A stretch of DNA of 33,962 nucleotides from an uncultured Eubacteriales bacterium (GCA_900315085.1 OMXW01000026.1:1-33962); one strand, 5' to 3'; positions 1-7,497 are shown, numbered from the stretch's first letter. Notes: generated from the sequence alone by a model not told the origin. Translations and numbers: made by a program.

Positions 1-1
1 A

Positions 2-562
2 AGCAAAAAGCCGATGGCAGCGGCAGCTGCTGTCGGCGCGGTCATGGTGATAACCGCTGCGGTAATGGCGGTTGGAATCTTCTTTTTTGGCTGGTTCGGA
101 GACAGCGGAGCAAAAAATCAGCCCGAAGAAACCGTGAAAGTCGCATTGAGGGCAATCGACCGAAATGACAGCAAGGTGTTCTTCAACTGCTTTAAGCCCG
201 AAATAAAAAATCAGGCTGAATCGGCACTAAAAAACGCTACATCAAGCTTTGGCACAATGTTCGGCGGCGAGAGTCCAAACTCCTATAAGCTTCTTGACAA
301 AACGCTTGAATACTTCAAGTTCATCCTCGGAATAGACAAGATTGATTTCAGGCAGACCGACACAATCGACGGCGAGCTTAACAGCAACGTCAAAATTGAC
401 GGCGACCTCTACTTCGGTACGATGAATATGGGAAAAATTAGCGTGTCACTTGAAATGATTGACGGAATCTGGTACATATCCAAAGTAGACACAAGCGCAC
501 TCAAACTGGACAGCGTGTTAAAACAGTTCCCCGACGCAAAAAAGCTGTTGGGGGAGAGCTGA
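2..562 (+). CDS. Membrane-anchored protein of unknown function, 5' end outside window
   Basis: The reading frame is open to the window edge, and the first ATG (14) has no ribosome binding site in front of it, so the start is probably upstream of the window. The visible part opens with an Ala/Val/Ile-rich hydrophobic segment of about 25 residues ending in GIFFFGWF, a single membrane anchor. About 150 soluble residues follow. The segment EETVKVALRAIDRNDSKVFF and a later strand-rich part ending in a WYISKVD motif resemble NTF2-like/DUF4878-type extracytoplasmic domains; that is a weak family inference. The frame ends just before a strong terminator, so this is the last gene of its transcript. 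I cannot name a function. Confidence 0.6.
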   Translation, partial: SKKPMAAAAAVGAVMVITAAVMAVGIFFFGWFGDSGAKNQPEETVKVALRAIDRNDSKVFFNCFKPEIKNQAESALKNATSSFGTMFGGESPNSYKLLDKTLEYFKFILGIDKIDFRQTDTIDGELNSNVKIDGDLYFGTMNMGKISVSLEMIDGIWYISKVDTSALKLDSVLKQFPDAKKLLGES

Positions 563-573
563 TAAATAAAAAT

Positions 574-605
574 GGGGACGGTCATTGAACCGCCCCTTTG
601 TTTTT
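574..605. terminator. Bidirectional intrinsic terminator
   Basis: GGGG (574-577) pairs with CCCC (593-596), and CGGT (579-582) with ACCG (589-592), around a 6-nt loop with one bulged A. On the plus strand a T-rich run follows (597-605); on the minus strand the sequence after the stem reads ATTTTTATTT. It can therefore end both the plus-strand gene before it and the minus-strand spoVAC converging on it. Confidence 0.85.
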
Positions 606-1059
606 AAAACAATGTTACTCCGAACATATGCAGGATCCAGAGTATCAAACCGTACGCGACCGACGCGCCAACTCCGTACACGATCACGGGACCTGCAATA
701 GCAAAAAGCTTTGTGCCCACTCCCGCAATAAATCCCTCGCTTTTGAATTCGATTGCCGGGGACGACATGGCGTTCGCAAAGCCGGTTATCGGAACAAGCG
801 TTCCCGAGCCGGCGTACCGCGCAAGCTTGTCGTAAATCCCCAGCGCGGTGAACAGCACTCCGAACGCGATCATTGATACGGACGTAAGTGTTCGCGCCGT
901 TTCCTTTGAAAAATCCCAAATCAGCAGCAGCTCATAAATTACCTGTCCTAAAGTGCATATTCCTCCGCCTACAACAAACGCCCTTGCGCAGTTTGCAACG
1001 GTGTTGCTGCGCGGCATATTTTTCTTGACGATTTTATCATATTCCTTTGGTGAAACCAT
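604..1059 (-). CDS. spoVAC: Stage V sporulation protein AC (SpoVAC)
   Basis: The 151-residue protein matches the SpoVAC family in length and in motifs such as MVSPKEYDKIVKK at the N-terminus and the segment FVVGGGICTLGQ. It has about four hydrophobic segments and is expected in the inner membrane of the spore. In Bacillus subtilis SpoVAC is part of the SpoVA channel that moves dipicolinic acid and behaves as a mechanosensitive channel. I chose the ATG at 1059 because AGGAG lies 8 nt before it; an in-frame ATG at 1092 has no such site. Usually spoVAC is followed by spoVAD and spoVAE, but here it stands alone and ends at a terminator. Expression in the forespore is expected from the family; I could not identify a convincing sigma-G promoter. 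Confidence 0.93.
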   Translation of the reverse strand: MVSPKEYDKIVKKNMPRSNTVANCARAFVVGGGICTLGQVIYELLLIWDFSKETARTLTSVSMIAFGVLFTALGIYDKLARYAGSGTLVPITGFANAMSSPAIEFKSEGFIAGVGTKLFAIAGPVIVYGVGASVAYGLILWILHMFGVTLF

Positions 1060-1194
1060 AGCATTATCTCCTTGTTTTGCTTGTATCGGCATGCCCGATA
1101 TGATGAAAAAACATGTTCACATCCCGTACACATGAATTATGCGGTATTACCTTTATTCTTTACGGAAATTTTTTAATTATGTTAAATTTATCAC

Positions 1195-1223
1195 TTTATT
1201 TTTCATGATTGATGATGTATAAT
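1195..1223 (+). promoter_or_regulatory. Possible promoter for the nifS-thiI cluster
   Basis: A perfect TATAAT sits at 1218-1223, about 37 nt before the TTG start of the cysteine desulfurase. The -35 position (1195-1200, TTTATT) is a poor match, so this is supported mainly by the -10 box and the AT-rich upstream DNA (1165-1205). The rest of 1060-1259 holds nothing else I can identify. Confidence 0.45.
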
Positions 1224-1259
1224 AACTATATGTGTAATTTTATCTTGGGAGGGAATATC

Positions 1260-2387
1260 TTGGAGCATTATCTTGACAACAGCGCCACCACTAAGGTGTC
1301 GGAAAAGGCTGCGGAAAAAGCATTTGAGATAATGACCAAAACCTACGGCAATCCCTCCTCGCTGCACAAAATGGGCATGAATGCCGAAAGCGAGCTCAGG
1401 CTTGCGCGCAAGTCGGTGGCATCGCGTCTTGGAGCGTCCGACGAAGAAGTGTTTTTCACGAGCGGCGGAACAGAGGCAAACAATCTCGCGCTGTTCGGAG
1501 CGGCATACGCCAACGCAAGACGAAGCAAAAAGCTCGTTGTTTCCGCTTCTGAGCACAGCAGCGTAATTGAGGCGGCAAAGCGGCTTGAAACCGAGGGCTT
1601 TGAGGTATGTTACATATCGCCGCGTTCCGACGGAAAAATCCATCCCGAGGACGTCGAGGCGGAGGTTGACAGCTCAACCTCGCTTGTTTCGGTAATGCTC
1701 GTAAATAACGAAACGGGAGCAATAAACCCCGTTGCCGATATTTTTGAGGCGGCAAAGGGCAAAAATCCGTCGGTGATTTGCCACACCGACGCGGTTCAGG
1801 CTTTCGGAAAAATTGAGATCAAGGCACGCAGACTAAAGGCAGACCTTATAAGCGTCAGCGCGCACAAGGTCCACGCGCCAAAGGGCTGCGGAGCTATTTA
1901 TATAAAAAAGGGAGTAAGGCTTGTTTCGCGCCAATACGGCGGCGAACAGGAGAAAAAAATCCGCCCGGGCACAGAGGCGATGCCGTCGATCGCGGCATTC
2001 GGAGCTGCCTGCGGAGAATTTGAAATAAATGAGAATTACAAAAAGGTAAGTGAGCTTAACGCATACGCGCGCGAAAGGCTCGGAAAAATCGAGGGGGTAG
2101 TATTTAACTCTCCCGATGACGCTCTGCCGTATGTTATCAATATTTCGGCGGGCAGGGTTAGAAGTGAAATAATGCTTCACTTTCTTGAGGAACGCGGCGT
2201 TTACGTTTCCTCGGGAAGCGCGTGCGCAAAGGGCAAGCCGAGCTATGTGCTCTCAGCAATGGGAATAGCTAAGGAGCGTGCCGACAGCGCACTGAGAATC
2301 AGTTTTTCAAAATACAGCACAGCAGAGGATATTGACGCGCTGTGCGACTCAATAGCGCAGGGACTCGGAGTCCTCGCGCACAGATAA
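1260..2387 (+). CDS. Cysteine desulfurase (NifS/IscS family), likely ThiI sulfur donor
   Basis: This is a fold-type I PLP enzyme that releases sulfur from cysteine as a persulfide on its own active-site cysteine. From the chosen start it has 375 residues, normal for the family. Visible landmarks are YLDNSATTK at the N-terminus, the His of SEHSS (about residue 99), the PLP-binding Lys in SVSAHKVHAPKG (about 203) and the catalytic Cys in SSGSACAKGK (about 322). I chose the TTG at 1260 because GGGAGGG lies 6 nt upstream and the protein then begins just before the conserved YLDNSATT; an ATG at 1209 would add 17 unrelated residues. thiI follows after 11 nt, the arrangement of nifZ-thiI in Bacillus, so the probable role is sulfur supply for 4-thiouridine in tRNA and possibly thiamine. 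Confidence 0.93.
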   Translation: MEHYLDNSATTKVSEKAAEKAFEIMTKTYGNPSSLHKMGMNAESELRLARKSVASRLGASDEEVFFTSGGTEANNLALFGAAYANARRSKKLVVSASEHSSVIEAAKRLETEGFEVCYISPRSDGKIHPEDVEAEVDSSTSLVSVMLVNNETGAINPVADIFEAAKGKNPSVICHTDAVQAFGKIEIKARRLKADLISVSAHKVHAPKGCGAIYIKKGVRLVSRQYGGEQEKKIRPGTEAMPSIAAFGAACGEFEINENYKKVSELNAYARERLGKIEGVVFNSPDDALPYVINISAGRVRSEIMLHFLEERGVYVSSGSACAKGKPSYVLSAMGIAKERADSALRISFSKYSTAEDIDALCDSIAQGLGVLAHR

Positions 2388-2398
2388 AGGTTAGATAT

Positions 2399-3574
2399 AT
2401 GAAAGAAATTATACTTTTAAAGGACGGCGAAATCGTTCTAAAGGGACTTAACCGCCGTCAGTTTGAGGACGTCCTCAAGAAGAATGTAAAAATCGCGCTA
2501 AAGGGCGCCGGAAGGTTTGAAATCACCTCCGCCCAGTCCACGATCTATGTAAAGCCTCTTGACGAGGACGCCGATTTGGACGAGGCGTGCGACTGCGTTT
2601 CACGCGTGTTCGGAATAGCAAGCTATTCAAGAGCCGCAGTATGCGACGAAAAAACGCTTGAATCGGTATGTGAAACCGCTCCAAAGTATCTTGAAAAGCA
2701 GCTTAAGGCTGCAAAGACCTTCAAGGTTGAGGCAAAGCGCAGCGACAAAAAGTTTCCGTACAAATCCCCGGAAATCTGCCGAGAGGCAGGCGGAGCGATT
2801 CTGCAGAAGTTCCCCCACCTGAGCGTTGACGTTCACAATCCCGACGTAACGGTATTTGTTGAAATCCGCGATTTCGGTGCGTATATTCATACTCAGGCTG
2901 AAAGAGGCGCGGGCGGAATTCCCGTAGGAACGGGCGGCAAGGCGCTTATTCTTATCAGCGGAGGAATAGACTCTCCCGTTGCGGCGTATATGATGGCAAA
3001 AAGGGGAATTAAGCTCACGGCGATCCACTTTGCAAGTCCCCCGTATACAAGCCCCAGAGCCGAGGAAAAGGTTGTTCGTCTGCTCGAAAAGGTCAGCAGA
3101 TACTCGGGACCTGTGAAGATGTATACCGTACCGTTCACAAAGCTTCAGGAAAAGCTCAGGGACGACTGCCCCGAGGAGCTGTTCACGATCATCATGCGCA
3201 GACTTATGATTCAGATTTCCGAAAGAGTGGCGGCTGAAAACGACTGCGCCGCGCTTATAACGGGTGAAAGCCTCGGTCAGGTCGCCAGCCAGACGATCGG
3301 CGCGCTCACCTGTACCGACGAAGCGGCAAATATGGTAGTTTTCCGTCCGCTAATCGGAATGGATAAGCAGGAAATAATCGACATTTCCTACAAGATAGAT
3401 ACATACGAAACCTCAATTGAGCCCTATGAGGACTGCTGCACCGTCTTTACTCCCAAGCATCCGCGCACAAAGCCTGTGCTCAAATTTGTAAAGCAGGCTC
3501 AGGAGCAGGCGGGCTTTGACGAGCTGATTGAAGAAGCTCTGCAAAATCTAAAAACCACTTATATTTCATACTAA
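2399..3574 (+). CDS. thiI: tRNA 4-thiouridine synthase ThiI, short form without rhodanese
   Basis: ThiI adenylates U8 of tRNA and inserts sulfur to give 4-thiouridine; some ThiI proteins also serve thiamine thiazole synthesis. The 391-residue protein has an N-terminal ferredoxin-like plus THUMP region (about 1-170), a PP-loop ATP-binding motif SGGIDSPVAAYMM at about 187, and the conserved segment EDCCTVFTPKHPRTKP near the C-terminus. It ends there and lacks the rhodanese domain that E. coli ThiI uses to carry persulfide. That fits the Firmicutes type, which takes sulfur directly from a neighbouring cysteine desulfurase, here the gene 11 nt upstream. I chose the ATG at 2399 because AAAGG is 8 nt before it. 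Confidence 0.95.
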   Translation: MKEIILLKDGEIVLKGLNRRQFEDVLKKNVKIALKGAGRFEITSAQSTIYVKPLDEDADLDEACDCVSRVFGIASYSRAAVCDEKTLESVCETAPKYLEKQLKAAKTFKVEAKRSDKKFPYKSPEICREAGGAILQKFPHLSVDVHNPDVTVFVEIRDFGAYIHTQAERGAGGIPVGTGGKALILISGGIDSPVAAYMMAKRGIKLTAIHFASPPYTSPRAEEKVVRLLEKVSRYSGPVKMYTVPFTKLQEKLRDDCPEELFTIIMRRLMIQISERVAAENDCAALITGESLGQVASQTIGALTCTDEAANMVVFRPLIGMDKQEIIDISYKIDTYETSIEPYEDCCTVFTPKHPRTKPVLKFVKQAQEQAGFDELIEEALQNLKTTYISY

Positions 3575-3609
3575 CACCCAAACAAGGGTGCTTGAAAGGA
3601 TGGGCCTGA

Positions 3610-5580
3610 GTGTATATAGAAATAATATCTGTAAGCAAGAAAAAAGAAACAGATACGCTGCCCGACCGTCAGGAAGAGCTCAAACAAACGCTGAGCGAGT
3701 ACGGTTTTATCCTGAACGATATCAAAAAAACCGTGCTTCATCCTACGGCTATAAATTCATCGCTTAATAAGATAGCTAAATCGGATAAAAAGCCCGACGT
3801 TGTAATAATTACAAACGCGCTGAGATCCAAGGACAGCAAATCATTTAAAAAATATTTTGTTGAAACGGTAGTCGCTGCCGAGCGCGGCGAAAACGAGCCC
3901 GCCCCCAAGGACTACTGGAAAAAGCGCAACAAGGCGGTTAAGGAAGCAAAAATCAAGAAGGTTCCAAAGGAAGAGCTTGAAGCGCTTGAGGAAAGCTTCC
4001 TGCTCACCCGCAAAAAGTCAAAGGTATTCTCGCTCGGAGATTTCGGCAACGGCTACGCGGGCTACTGCTTCATGTACAAGGGGATCCGCGTCGCAACGGT
4101 TCCAAAGGAAGACCTGACAGGTCACGAAATGAACGAAATCGCAGCTCTTGCGGCGGCAAGAACGACCGAGATTTTTGAAAACTCCGCCAACGATTTCCCC
4201 GACGGTTTCAGCGAAATCAAGTACGAGCCCGAGAAAACGGGATTTGTAAACCGCTATATTCCGCTTCGCAGCGACAGCAAAAAAGAGGTCACCAGAAAAT
4301 GCGTAGTGATCGCGGCGTTTATGGTATTCCTCGCGGCACTGGGACTGCTGTTCTACAACATGATTTATCTCAGCCTTCGCAACGCTCAGCTAAACGGAGA
4401 AATCCAGCGAATAGCCCACGGCTATGACGAAAACGGAAACCCCACCAAAAAGGATAAGGGCATTGACTGGGACGCTCTTAAAAAGATAAACAAAGAAATC
4501 GTCGGATGGATCAAGGTCAACGAAACCCCCATCGATTACCCTGTGCTCTGGCACAAGGAAGACGATATGAACAGCCAGTACTACTTAAACCACAACTACA
4601 AAAACGAGTACGATTCCTACGGCAGCGTTTTCCTTGACTACCGCTGCAAAAACGGAACCGATTGTAAAAATGTGGTTCTCCACGCTCACCACATGAACGA
4701 CGGTTCAATGTTCGGAAACCTGATGAATTACGGAGGTACAACGGGTAACCTCGACTTCTACAAAAAGGTTCCGGTAATAGAGTTCGATACTCCGCAGGCT
4801 AACGGAAAGTACAAAATCATTTCCGTGTTCAAGACAAATACGCTGTCAAGCCACGGCGAGTTCTTCAACTACATGATAGGCGACTTCCAGAACGAAAAGG
4901 ATTTCATGAACTACGTTTACAACGTAAGGATACGTTCGCTGTTCAACTGTCCCGTCACTGTTAACGAGGACGACGAGCTGCTGACGCTCTCGACCTGCTC
5001 GTATGAGTTCACAAACTTCAGAACGGTAGTAGTTGCGCGCAAGGTGAGAATAGGCGAAAGCGAAAAGGTTGACACCAAGAAGGCGTCGCTCAACAGCGGT
5101 GCGGTATGGCCTCAGGTTTACTACAACTCCATGGGAGGAACAAGACCTAAGGTCACGGATTTCACAACCGAATATCTCGCAAAGAATATTAAGTGGTACG
5201 ACGGAAAGTTCCGCTTCAAGAACCAGAAGGTTCAGGTTACCGACGGCCACGGAACAACCGCTCCGCCCACAACAAAAGCGCCGACAACCTCGGGAAATAC
5301 GGGGAACACACGAGGGTCTACCCAGGCAAGCACCGCCAGACCTACCACCAAGCCGGTTGTTTACTGCAGCGTTAAGTTTATTAACTATGACGGCTCAACG
5401 ATAAGCGAGCAGCAGGTTGAATACGGAAAGGCGGCAAAGAAGCCTAAGGATCCCGTAAAACCGAGCAGCAAATATTATGACTACATCTTCAAGGGCTGGC
5501 AGCTCGATTTCAGCAAGGTAACCTACAACATGGTGATCGCGCCGAAGTTTGAGGCAAAGCTAAAGCCTGAATACGAATAA
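3610..5580 (+). CDS. Class B sortase with CinA/MoaB-like N-terminal domain and internalin-type repeat
   Basis: The 656-residue protein has five parts. (1) Residues 1-190 look like a diverged CinA/MoaB (MoCF) domain: an opening strand YIEIISVS, then DVVIITNALRSKDSKSF where CinA has its GG.GPT loop, and later a VATVPKEDLTGHEM segment where CinA has LPGVPSEM. (2) A transmembrane helix spans about 231-254. (3) A class B sortase domain spans about 285-480, with catalytic His360 (HAHHMNDGSMFGNL), Cys463 in TLSTC and Arg471. (4) A Thr/Pro/Ser-rich linker covers about 548-582. (5) An internalin B-type repeat (Flg_new-like) covers 583-656, with FKGWQLDF. The N-terminus should be cytoplasmic and the sortase outside. 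The start is GTG with AAAGGA 9 nt upstream, 35 nt after thiI. The sortase call is firm; the N-terminal fold is inference from pattern. Confidence 0.85.
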   Translation: MYIEIISVSKKKETDTLPDRQEELKQTLSEYGFILNDIKKTVLHPTAINSSLNKIAKSDKKPDVVIITNALRSKDSKSFKKYFVETVVAAERGENEPAPKDYWKKRNKAVKEAKIKKVPKEELEALEESFLLTRKKSKVFSLGDFGNGYAGYCFMYKGIRVATVPKEDLTGHEMNEIAALAAARTTEIFENSANDFPDGFSEIKYEPEKTGFVNRYIPLRSDSKKEVTRKCVVIAAFMVFLAALGLLFYNMIYLSLRNAQLNGEIQRIAHGYDENGNPTKKDKGIDWDALKKINKEIVGWIKVNETPIDYPVLWHKEDDMNSQYYLNHNYKNEYDSYGSVFLDYRCKNGTDCKNVVLHAHHMNDGSMFGNLMNYGGTTGNLDFYKKVPVIEFDTPQANGKYKIISVFKTNTLSSHGEFFNYMIGDFQNEKDFMNYVYNVRIRSLFNCPVTVNEDDELLTLSTCSYEFTNFRTVVVARKVRIGESEKVDTKKASLNSGAVWPQVYYNSMGGTRPKVTDFTTEYLAKNIKWYDGKFRFKNQKVQVTDGHGTTAPPTTKAPTTSGNTGNTRGSTQASTARPTTKPVVYCSVKFINYDGSTISEQQVEYGKAAKKPKDPVKPSSKYYDYIFKGWQLDFSKVTYNMVIAPKFEAKLKPEYE

Positions 5581-5594
5581 CCCGGGAGGCATTT

Positions 5595-6008
5595 ATGAAT
5601 TGCAGAATCGTGTTTTATTCCGCTAAAAAAACCTCCTACTGCGAAAAAGCACTTCGCAAAAGCGTGGCGGGAATCGGACTTAACGTAAAAACCGCCGCCT
5701 ACGCAACCGACGGCATGAGCCTCGGGGAACAGCTTGTTGAGGCGTTTGCCGACTGCGACATTGTATTCGTTGTCGGCGGACTGGAGTTCAGCGACAGACG
5801 AAGCATAAAAACCGTGATTTCAAACGCGGTAAAAGACATTGACACCGACGACTGCAAAAAGCTGAAAAACAGCAGCGGCGAGGACGGATATCTGCTCAGG
5901 GCGGGCAGCCAGATATTGGTTATCCTGCCCGATGATCCGGAGCAGCTTGACGAGCTTCTTCACGGCTGTCTTGCGGGATATTTGAGCGCAAATGTAAAAT
6001 CCGCTTGA
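5595..6008 (+). CDS. Small CinA/MoaB-like (MoCF-fold) protein, function unknown
   Basis: The 137-residue soluble protein starts 14 nt after the sortase stop with GGGAGG in front of its ATG, so the two are almost certainly cotranscribed. Its layout resembles a compact MoCF fold: an opening strand CRIVFYSAKK, a middle DIVFVVGGLEFSDRRSIK that parallels the D..I..GG.......D motif of MoaB/CinA, and a late GSQILVILPDDPEQLDELLH that parallels the LPG.P.E... motif. The same landmarks occur in the N-terminal domain of the sortase next to it, so the pair may be related by duplication or may interact. No other molybdopterin genes are nearby, and the key Gly/Pro residues are only partly kept, so I do not propose that enzymatic role. 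Confidence is high for the gene and low for the fold. Confidence 0.8.
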   Translation: MNCRIVFYSAKKTSYCEKALRKSVAGIGLNVKTAAYATDGMSLGEQLVEAFADCDIVFVVGGLEFSDRRSIKTVISNAVKDIDTDDCKKLKNSSGEDGYLLRAGSQILVILPDDPEQLDELLHGCLAGYLSANVKSA

Positions 6009-6033
6009 CAAACAGCCGCTAATTGCGTACAAT
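6005..6033 (+). promoter_or_regulatory. Consensus sigma-A promoter for the EctB-like gene
   Basis: TTGACA (6005-6010), a 17-nt spacer and TACAAT (6028-6033) make a near-perfect housekeeping promoter. The -35 box overlaps the stop codon of the preceding gene. The predicted transcript start is near 6040, so the aminotransferase is a separate transcription unit. Confidence 0.85.
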
Positions 6034-6078
6034 ACGGTGTGTCGGATAGAAAAATATAACAGAGAACTGTGAGGGCAT

Positions 6079-7338
6079 ATGAATATGAACACAAAAACAT
6101 TTGAGGAATACGAGTCAGTCGTTCGTTCTTACTGCAGACACTTTCCCAAGGTGTTTACAAATGCCAAGGGAGCTGTAATCACCGACGAGGACGGAAATGA
6201 TTATATCGACTTTTTCTGCGGTGCGGGCGCAGTAAACTACGGCCATAACAACCCCTACATAAAGCAAAAGATGGTCGACTACCTGATGACCGACGGAATC
6301 ATCCACGCTCTTGATATGTATACCGTGCCTAAGCGCGAGTTTATCGAGACGCTTGAAAAGAAGATTATTGAGCCCAGAGGACTTAACTACAAAATCCAGT
6401 TCTGCGGTCCTACAGGTACAAACGGCGTTGAGGCGGCAATCAAGCTTGCCAGAAAGACAAAGGGCAGAAGAAACATCTTCGCGTTCATGGGCTGTTTCCA
6501 CGGCATGACGCTCGGCGCTCTTTCGCTCACCTCCGAGATGTACGCGCGCAACGGCGCTGGCGCTTCGCTTTCAGACGTAACTCATATCCCCTCACCTTAT
6601 ATGTTCGAGGGACTTGACGTAATCAAATATATGCAGACGCTTCTTGACGACGACCACTCGGGCGTTGATAAGCCGGCGGCGGTTATCATGGAAACACTCC
6701 AGGCTGAGGGCGGAATCCGTCCGTTCAGCGACCAGTTCCTCAGAGACGTTCGCGAGTTCTGCGACAAAAACGATATCCTCATGATCGTGGACGATATCCA
6801 GGTAGGCTGCTGCCGTACAGGCACATTCTTCTCGTTTGAGCGCGCAGGTATCATTCCCGACATGGTTGTAATGTCAAAGTCAATCGGCGGTCTGGGCATG
6901 CCACTTTCAATTGTTTTGCTCAAGGAAGAGCTTGACCAGTGGAAGCCTGCCGAGCATAACGGCACATTCCGCGGCAACCAGCTTTCGTTCATAGCCGGTA
7001 AGGCTTCATTTGACTGGCTGCTGGAGAATAACGTTGAGGCTGAAACACGCCGCAAGGGTGAAATCGTCAAGGACTTCATCACCAAAGAAGTTATCTCTCT
7101 TGACGACAGACTTGAGCTTCGCGGCATGGGATTGATCTGGGGTATCGACTTCGGAAAAATCAATCCCGAGCTTTCAGAGCAGATTATCGAAAAATGCTTC
7201 GAGCAGAAGCTTATCTGCGAGTGCGCAGGCAGAGACGGCGCGGTTCTTAAAATCATGCCTCCGCTGGTAATCGATGACGACCTCCTTATGAAGGGCCTTG
7301 AAATCATTGCAAACGCGGCAAAGGAAGCATTAAAGTAA
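6079..7338 (+). CDS. Diaminobutyrate--2-oxoglutarate aminotransferase-like (EctB family)
   Basis: This is a class III PLP aminotransferase of 419 residues. It shares long characteristic stretches with ectoine-pathway EctB, such as VRSYCRHFPKVFTNAKG at the N-terminus, FCGPTGTNGVEAAIKLARK and NGTFRGNQLSF. The PLP Lys is in MSKSIGG (about 267) and the cofactor Asp is in VDDIQVGCCRTG (about 238). EctB converts aspartate semialdehyde and glutamate to 2,4-diaminobutyrate. The ectA and ectC genes are absent here, so the product may feed another route such as diaminopropane, polyamine or peptide synthesis; that part is inference. GAGGG lies 3 nt before the ATG at 6079 and 9 nt before a second ATG at 6085, so the start may be two codons later. 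It has its own promoter and terminator. Confidence 0.88.
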   Translation: MNMNTKTFEEYESVVRSYCRHFPKVFTNAKGAVITDEDGNDYIDFFCGAGAVNYGHNNPYIKQKMVDYLMTDGIIHALDMYTVPKREFIETLEKKIIEPRGLNYKIQFCGPTGTNGVEAAIKLARKTKGRRNIFAFMGCFHGMTLGALSLTSEMYARNGAGASLSDVTHIPSPYMFEGLDVIKYMQTLLDDDHSGVDKPAAVIMETLQAEGGIRPFSDQFLRDVREFCDKNDILMIVDDIQVGCCRTGTFFSFERAGIIPDMVVMSKSIGGLGMPLSIVLLKEELDQWKPAEHNGTFRGNQLSFIAGKASFDWLLENNVEAETRRKGEIVKDFITKEVISLDDRLELRGMGLIWGIDFGKINPELSEQIIEKCFEQKLICECAGRDGAVLKIMPPLVIDDDLLMKGLEIIANAAKEALK

Positions 7339-7351
7339 AATAAAACAACAT

Positions 7352-7398
7352 GGGGTTAGCTCAATGCTCGGAATGAGTAAAGAGCTAACCCCCTTTTT
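7352..7398 (+). terminator. Intrinsic terminator after the EctB-like gene
   Basis: GGGGTTAGCTC (7352-7362) pairs perfectly with GAGCTAACCCC (7382-7392) across a 19-nt loop, followed by T5 (7394-7398). Flanking ACAACA and TGTTGT could extend the structure. It ends the single-gene transcript. Confidence 0.9.
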
Positions 7399-7414
7399 GG
7401 TGTTGTAATGAAAT

Positions 7415-7497
7415 TGTAGGGTTCGGTCTTGACCGAACCGCAGAATTGAACAAATGTATAGCTTTCAACTTCGGTACGGTCAAGACCGTACCCTACA
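7415..7497. repeat. Inverted-repeat intergenic element (about 83 bp)
   Basis: A 26-nt arm at 7415-7440 is complementary at 24 of 26 positions to the arm at 7472-7497. The arms begin TGTAGGG and end CCCTACA, and each contains the palindromic core CGGTCTTGACCG or its equivalent. The 31-nt centre is AT-rich. No ORF or T-run is attached, so it is more like a dispersed intergenic repeat or tiny non-autonomous element than a terminator. It lies between a terminator and the converging cob(I)alamin adenosyltransferase gene. Confidence 0.75.

Noticed and set aside
3575..3590. Hairpin CACCC/GGGTG between thiI and the sortase gene as a terminator
   Set aside because: The stem is only 5 bp and no T-run follows, so it is unlikely to stop transcription. 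It may be a minor structure near the sortase ribosome binding site.
6597..7307. Long open frame (236 codons) on the minus strand inside the EctB-like gene
   Set aside because: It is serine-rich low-quality sequence antisense to a clear aminotransferase, with no ribosome binding site or recognisable domain. It is a shadow of codon bias.
6079..7338. Ectoine biosynthesis operon
   Set aside because: Only the aminotransferase is present. It has its own promoter and terminator, and no ectA or ectC gene is in the window.
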